Shown piece by piece: positions 34,502-38,757 of a stretch of 38,757 nucleotides of DNA. A program made the position numbers and the translations under genes. Positions within the stretch are counted from its first letter, which is position 1; every line of letters begins with the position of its first letter. The DNA is from Burkholderiales bacterium (GTDB lineage Bacteria; Pseudomonadota; Gammaproteobacteria; Burkholderiales; Burkholderiaceae): positions 1-38,757 of the forward strand of contig CANBQJ010000007.1 of assembly GCA_947371645.1 (NCBI GenBank). The letters are read 5' to 3'. The notes beneath the pieces were generated by a model. That model made no database searches and was not told the origin of the DNA. It worked only from the letters and a program-made list of their open reading frames with translations.

Positions 34502-37500
34502 ATGCCGTCTCTGATCACCTTGATGTCCACGTCCTCGATTGCCTCGCTTGACACGGCATCGGTCGCAAAGCTGACCACCACGGACTGGGCATCGTTCACC
34601 ACCGCGCAGCTCCAGGCCCTGACCACGGACCAGGTTCCGGCCATCAGCTCCGCCGGCATCAAGGGGCTGGCCACGTCGGTGCTCACGTCCTTCACCACCG
34701 ATCAGATCGCGGCCTTCACCACCAGCCAGTTCTCCGGACTGAGCACGACGCAGCTGGGGGCCCTGACCACCACGCAGGTGGCTGCCATCGAGGCGGTCGA
34801 CCTGCAGGGCTTCAGCAGCACGATGTTGAGGTCGCTGAGCACCAGCGACTTTGCGGCGCTGACGACGGACCAGATCGTGGCGCTGACCACCAGCCAGATC
34901 AGCACACTCGCAACCAGCCAAATCAGTGCCTTGAGCACCACGCAGGTGGCGGCCATCGAGGTGGTCGACCTGCAGGCCTTGCAAACCAACCAGATCGCGG
35001 CCATGAGCACGGGCCAGATCCATGCGCTGACCACGGATCAGGTGGCGGGCTTGGGCACCACCGCGGTTCGTGTGCTGTCGACGGCCGACATGGCCGCGCT
35101 GAGCACCGATCAGATCAGCGTGATTCAAAGCACCCAGGCGGCAGCTTTGTCCAGTTTGCAAGTCGCCGCCCTGAACACGGCTCAGGTGGCCGCCATTGGC
35201 TCGTCGGTGTTGGGGGCATTGAACACATCGGCTGTCCGCGCCCTGAGCACCGCAGCCATTGCCATCCTCAGCACGGATCAGGTGTCGTCATTGAACACCC
35301 TGCAGGTGCAGGCCATGAGCACTGCGCAGGTTGCCGCATTCGGCACCTCGCAGATCACGGCCTTGTCCACCGCCGACGTTGCAGCGCTCTCTACCGCACA
35401 GGTCGCAGCCTTCAACACCACCCAGACTTCGGCGTTCAGCACAAGCCAAGTCACTGCATTGAGCACGGCTGACGTTCGTGCCCTGAGCACGTCGGCGGTG
35501 ACTGCCTTCGGCACAGACCAGATCATTGCGCTGACGTCAAGCCAGATCGCTGCCTTGAGCACCAGCCAGGTGGCCGCCCTGACCACCGCGCAAGTGGCTG
35601 CGATCGAAGCTCAGGATCTGGCCGGCCTGTCCACGGCCGATGTCCGGGCCTTGAACACCAACCAGATTGCTGCCCTGACAACCGATCAGTTGCCAACGCT
35701 GAGCACCACACAGGTGGCGGCCTTCAGCACCAGCCAGATCACCGCCCTGTCCACCGCACAACTCGCCGCGTTCTCGACCGCCGAGGTTGCTGCGTTGTCA
35801 ACAGCCCAGGTTAACGCCATGACCACAGCTCAGTTCAGCAGCTTGAGTTCTGACCAGATTCACGCGCTGTCCACAGCCGACGTCCGTGCGGTCAGCACGC
35901 TGGACATCGCGGCCATGACCACCGACCAGATCGTGGCCTTCAGCTCGACCCAGATCGGCGCCCTGAGCACGGCGCAAGTGGCCGCCTTGTCGACCGCGAT
36001 GGTTGCGAGCATCGAGATCGTGGACCTGGCTGGCCTGACAACGGCCGACATCCGGGCCTTCAACACCAACACCATCCGCGCGCTGACCACTGACCAGATG
36101 GGGGCACTGACCAGCAACCAGATCACTGCGCTGTCCACCGCGCAAGTCGCCGCCCTGTCGACGGACCAGGTGGCCGTGATCTCGTCCTCGGCCATCGCCG
36201 GGCTGAGCACCTTGCAAGTCACAGCCCTGAGCACCAACCAGATTGCAGTGCTGAGTTCGGACCAGATCCGCTCGCTCAACACGGCAGACATCCGCGCCTT
36301 GAGCACCACGGTCATCGCGAACCTGAGCACGGATCAGGTGACGGCCTTGCAGACCACCCAGGTGGCTGCGTTGGGCACGGCGCAGGTGCAGTCCCTGGGC
36401 ACCTCGCAGATCGCTTCGCTGAGCAATGCCGACATTGCCAGCCTGAGCACCGTGCAAGTGGCTGCCCTGCAATCGGCTCAGGCTGCAGCGCTGAGCACCG
36501 ATCAGGTGACAGCACTGTCGACGAATGACGTTCGGGCATTGAGCACGCGCGCCTTCGCCGCGCTGGGCACGGACCAGATCGTGGCCCTGAGCTCTTCGCA
36601 AATCGGCGCCTTGACCACCAGCCAGGTGGCGGGCATGACCACCAGCCAGGTGGCCGCCATTGAGGCGACAGACGTGGTGGGTCTCAGCACCGCAGACCTG
36701 CGCGCACTGGGCACCTCACAGGTACAAGCCCTGTCGACTGACCAGATCGCAGCCTTGAGCACCACGCAGGTTGTGGCACTGAGCACGACCCAGGTCGGCA
36801 CGCTGAGCACCAGCCAGATCACCGCATTGAATACGGCGGACATCGCCAGCCTGAGCACAGCACAGGTCGCAGCGTTGAATTCGGTTCAGGCATCCTGGTT
36901 GAGCACGGACCAGGTGAGCGCACTGTCGACGGCTGAAATCCGCGCACTGAACACGAGTGCGCTGGCCGCACTGTCCACCGACAACGTCGTGGCCTTGAGC
37001 TCCAGCCAGCTTGCTGCGCTGAGCACCAGCCAGGCAGCGGCACTTTCAACCGCCCAGATTGCCGCGATCGAGGTTGTCGATGTGGCCGGACTGAGCACGG
37101 CAGACATCCGCGCCTGGAACACCAACCAGGTGAGCGCCATCACGTCTGACCAGCTCGCCACCTTCAGCAGCGCCCAGGTGGCGGCTTTCACGACGGCTCA
37201 GGTGGCTTCGTTGAGCACCAGCCAGGTTGCGGTGATTTCATCCTCCGCCATTGCTGGACTGACGACCGCGCAGATCGCCGCGCTGGGCACCGCTCAGGTT
37301 CAGACGCTGAGCTCGGACCAAATTGGCGCGCTCAACACCGCCGACATCCGTGCCCTGAACACCTCGGACATCGCCGCGCTGACCACCGACCAGATCGCCG
37401 CGTTCAAGACCACCCAGGTCGCCGCGCTGAGCACCGCGCAGATCGCAGCGCTCAACACCAATGACATCGCGGCGCTCAACACCGCCGACATTGCCAACCT

Positions 37501-38757
37501 CAGCACCGCTCAGGTCGCTGCCCTGAGCACCGCTCAGGCCGCCGCACTGAGCACCGATCAGATCGGTGCCCTGACCACGACGGAAATCCGTGCACTGAGC
37601 ACCGCCGACATTGCCGCACTGACAACAGATCAGATCGTCGCCTTGTCAAGCACCCAGATTGCAGCCATGAGCACGGCTCAAGTGGCCCCGCTGCGTACCC
37701 ATCAGGCACAAGCCATCGAGGTGGTCGATCTCGCCGGTCTGAGCACCGCGGACATCCGCGCGCTGAGCACCTCTGCAGTTTTGGCCCTGACCACAGATCA
37801 GGTGGCCGGCCTGAGCACCACGCAGGTCGCTGCCCTGAGCACCGCCCAGGTCGCCACCGTGAGCACCGACCAGATCTCGGCGCTGAGCACGGCCGACGTC
37901 GCCAACCTGAGCACCGCTCAGGTCGCCGTACTGTCCACCGCACAGGCTGCCATCCTGAGCACCAGCCAGGTCATGGCCCTGCTGACCACCGAGGTCAAGG
38001 CCCTGAGCACCGCCGCCACCTCTGCACTGAGCACCGACAACATCGTCGCGCTGAGCTCTGCCCAGGTCGCTGCGCTGAGCACCGCCCAGGTCGCCAACCT
38101 CACCACCGCCCAGGTCGCCGCCATCGAGGCCGCCGACATCGCCGGCCTGAGCACCGCCGATGTGCGGGCATTGAGCACCACCCAGGTTCACGCCCTGACC
38201 ACCGACCAGATCGCTGTCTTCAGCTCCACCCAGGCCGCTGCCCTGAGCACCGCCCAGGTCGCCACGCTGAGCACCGACCAGGTCGCCCTGCTGTCCACCG
38301 CGGCCGTGGCCAACCTGAGCACCGCGCAGATCGCCGCGCTGGGCACCGCCCAGGTCCAGACGTTGAGTTCGGATCAGGTCCGCGCCCTCAACACCGCCGA
38401 CATCCGCGCCCTGAGCACTTCCGACATCGCAGCGCTGACCACCGACCAGGTCGCCGCGTTCAAGACCACCCAGGTCGCCGCGCTGAGCACCGCGCAGATC
38501 GCTGCACTCAACACCAACGACATCGCTGCGCTCAACACCGCCGACGTCGCCAACCTCAGCACCGCCCAGGTCGCCGCACTGTCCACCGCACAGGCTGCCA
38601 TCCTGAGCACCAGCCAGGTCATGGCCCTGCTGACCACCGAGGTCAAGGCCCTGAGCACCGCCGCCACCGCTGCGCTGAGCACCGACAACCTCGTCGCGCT
38701 GAGCTCGGCCCAGGTCGCTGCCCTGAGCACCGCCCAGGTCGCCAACCTGACGACCAC
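34502..38757 (+). CDS. Giant octapeptide-repeat protein (5' part, open at window end)
   Basis: The plus strand stays open from ATG 34502 to the window end, at least 1418 codons, with no stop in my reading. The N-terminus MPSLITLMSTSS is not a Sec signal peptide. From residue 8 every eight residues repeat a pattern close to L-S/T-T-x-Q/D-V/I-x-A. The composition is Ala/Thr/Ser/Leu/Gln-rich, with no Cys or Tyr seen, few charged residues and almost no aromatic residues apart from scattered Phe and Trp. The octad could be a short capped helix (S/T-x-x-Q box) or a beta-solenoid turn. Proteins with such repeats occur in Burkholderiales without known function. A secreted filament or adhesin is a guess; the C-terminus, which might hold a secretion signal, is missing. 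Confidence 0.85.
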   Translation, partial: MPSLITLMSTSSIASLDTASVAKLTTTDWASFTTAQLQALTTDQVPAISSAGIKGLATSVLTSFTTDQIAAFTTSQFSGLSTTQLGALTTTQVAAIEAVDLQGFSSTMLRSLSTSDFAALTTDQIVALTTSQISTLATSQISALSTTQVAAIEVVDLQALQTNQIAAMSTGQIHALTTDQVAGLGTTAVRVLSTADMAALSTDQISVIQSTQAAALSSLQVAALNTAQVAAIGSSVLGALNTSAVRALSTAAIAILSTDQVSSLNTLQVQAMSTAQVAAFGTSQITALSTADVAALSTAQVAAFNTTQTSAFSTSQVTALSTADVRALSTSAVTAFGTDQIIALTSSQIAALSTSQVAALTTAQVAAIEAQDLAGLSTADVRALNTNQIAALTTDQLPTLSTTQVAAFSTSQITALSTAQLAAFSTAEVAALSTAQVNAMTTAQFSSLSSDQIHALSTADVRAVSTLDIAAMTTDQIVAFSSTQIGALSTAQVAALSTAMVASIEIVDLAGLTTADIRAFNTNTIRALTTDQMGALTSNQITALSTAQVAALSTDQVAVISSSAIAGLSTLQVTALSTNQIAVLSSDQIRSLNTADIRALSTTVIANLSTDQVTALQTTQVAALGTAQVQSLGTSQIASLSNADIASLSTVQVAALQSAQAAALSTDQVTALSTNDVRALSTRAFAALGTDQIVALSSSQIGALTTSQVAGMTTSQVAAIEATDVVGLSTADLRALGTSQVQALSTDQIAALSTTQVVALSTTQVGTLSTSQITALNTADIASLSTAQVAALNSVQASWLSTDQVSALSTAEIRALNTSALAALSTDNVVALSSSQLAALSTSQAAALSTAQIAAIEVVDVAGLSTADIRAWNTNQVSAITSDQLATFSSAQVAAFTTAQVASLSTSQVAVISSSAIAGLTTAQIAALGTAQVQTLSSDQIGALNTADIRALNTSDIAALTTDQIAAFKTTQVAALSTAQIAALNTNDIAALNTADIANLSTAQVAALSTAQAAALSTDQIGALTTTEIRALSTADIAALTTDQIVALSSTQIAAMSTAQVAPLRTHQAQAIEVVDLAGLSTADIRALSTSAVLALTTDQVAGLSTTQVAALSTAQVATVSTDQISALSTADVANLSTAQVAVLSTAQAAILSTSQVMALLTTEVKALSTAATSALSTDNIVALSSAQVAALSTAQVANLTTAQVAAIEAADIAGLSTADVRALSTTQVHALTTDQIAVFSSTQAAALSTAQVATLSTDQVALLSTAAVANLSTAQIAALGTAQVQTLSSDQVRALNTADIRALSTSDIAALTTDQVAAFKTTQVAALSTAQIAALNTNDIAALNTADVANLSTAQVAALSTAQAAILSTSQVMALLTTEVKALSTAATAALSTDNLVALSSAQVAALSTAQVANLTT
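34991..38159 (+). repeat. Higher-order super-repeat: three units of 1056 bp (44 octads)
   Basis: The octad whose central residues read AD[IV]RA marks module starts. Its fifth codon falls at 34991, 35231, 35471, 35639, 35879, 36047, 36287, 36527, 36695, 36935, 37103, 37343, 37583, 37751, 37991 and 38159. The steps are 240, 240, 168, 240, 168 nt repeated three times. A special octad, I-E-x-x-D-L-x-G (starts 34955, 35603, 36011, 36659, 37067, 37715, 38123), comes just before every marker that ends a 168-nt step and before none that ends a 240-nt step. The same pattern continues outside the interval (34823; 38399, 38639). Confidence 0.88.
37893..38757 (+). repeat. Near-identical duplicated block at 648-bp offset
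   Basis: Sequence from about 37893 to 38109 recurs at about 38541 to 38757 with only a few base differences, an offset of exactly 648 nt (27 octads). A second pair, about 37321-37520 with 38377-38576, is near-identical at the 1056-nt offset. These are the freshest duplications in the array. Confidence 0.8.

Larger units (their letters stand above)
34523..38757 (+). repeat. 24-bp (8-aa) tandem repeat array, about 176 copies in one register
   Basis: The unit is a 24-nt coding repeat whose translations read like LSTAQVAA, LTTDQIAA or LNTADIRA. The register is unbroken: every landmark I located is a multiple of 24 nt from 34523. Copies differ at the DNA level, more so at the 5' end, and use synonymous codons freely. 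This indicates an old array kept by selection on the protein, with later local duplications. Confidence 0.9.

Noticed and set aside
34424..38757. Several long minus-strand open frames over the repeat array, rich in Val/Leu/Ser/Ala
   Set aside because: They are the antisense of the 24-bp coding repeat, which lacks stops in more than one frame. The plus frame has a start with Shine-Dalgarno, constant register and a sensible pattern; the minus frames begin and end at random places.
34523..38757. CRISPR-like short repeats
   Set aside because: The repeats are contiguous 24-nt codon units without spacers, vary by synonymous changes and form one reading frame.
34502..38757. TAL-effector-like repeats, because of LTTDQV resembling the LTPEQV helix of TALEs
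   Set aside because: The period is 8 residues, not 33-35. There are no paired helices with variable di-residues, and no GG or LETVQRLLPVL-type second helix.

Overview
The window is a GC-rich chromosomal segment that looks like a betaproteobacterium of the Burkholderiales, probably near the Aquabacterium/Leptothrix/Rubrivivax group. The reasons are the codon use, the PuuD-type urate oxidation route, a PEP-CTERM protein, the etfBA/acyl-CoA dehydrogenase block and a giant low-complexity repeat protein. The genus is an inference from gene content. No tRNA, rRNA, insertion sequence, phage gene or CRISPR array was seen.

Region 1 (1-9475) is a nearly complete purine-ureide catabolic cluster. It holds the end of xdhC, an 8-oxoguanine/guanine-type deaminase, membrane urate oxidase PuuD, hydroxyisourate hydrolase UraH, a GntR/FCD regulator, allantoinase PuuE, a fused UraD-AllC protein and an extra M20 metallohydrolase with an unusual motif. 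A perfect 16-bp palindrome between uraH and the regulator is the likely operator. A PEP-CTERM gene with its own terminator sits inside the cluster. Read in order, the enzymes take xanthine (via XdhC-matured xanthine dehydrogenase) to urate, hydroxyisourate, OHCU, allantoin, allantoate and ureidoglycine.

Region 2 (9574-21677) is mixed housekeeping and accessory content: TrhO, an RluA-type pseudouridine synthase, phosphatidylserine decarboxylase, an NMT1-type ABC importer, a TetR regulator with an old yellow enzyme, a MAPEG protein, a divergent SDR/LysR pair, a DUF1415 protein, a MOSC protein and a ureD translationally coupled to it. No other urease gene is present.

Region 3 (21678-27675) holds two overlapping membrane-fusion (HlyD-like) genes. 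One carries a GAF domain and the other a degenerate site-2-protease (M50) membrane domain. They are divergent from a NarL-type response regulator and a hybrid histidine kinase. This looks like a regulated export or envelope module, but the window contains no ABC exporter ATPase or TolC gene.

Region 4 (27692-34156) contains nitronate monooxygenase, a small outer-membrane barrel, an acyl-CoA dehydrogenase, etfA, etfB and murI. Three minus-strand terminators in the window, including two here, and an etfBA promoter can be read directly.

Region 5 (34502 to the window end) is the most striking part: an unbroken plus-strand reading frame of at least 1418 codons. It is built almost entirely of an 8-residue repeat (24 bp) in one register for about 176 copies. 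The octads are grouped into modules of exactly 10 or 7 octads in the order 10-10-7-10-7, giving a 44-octad (1056 bp, 352 aa) super-period. The protein has no obvious Sec signal peptide, and its end lies beyond the window. Its function is unknown; a surface or secreted filament/adhesin role and a link to the HlyD-like pair are hypotheses.
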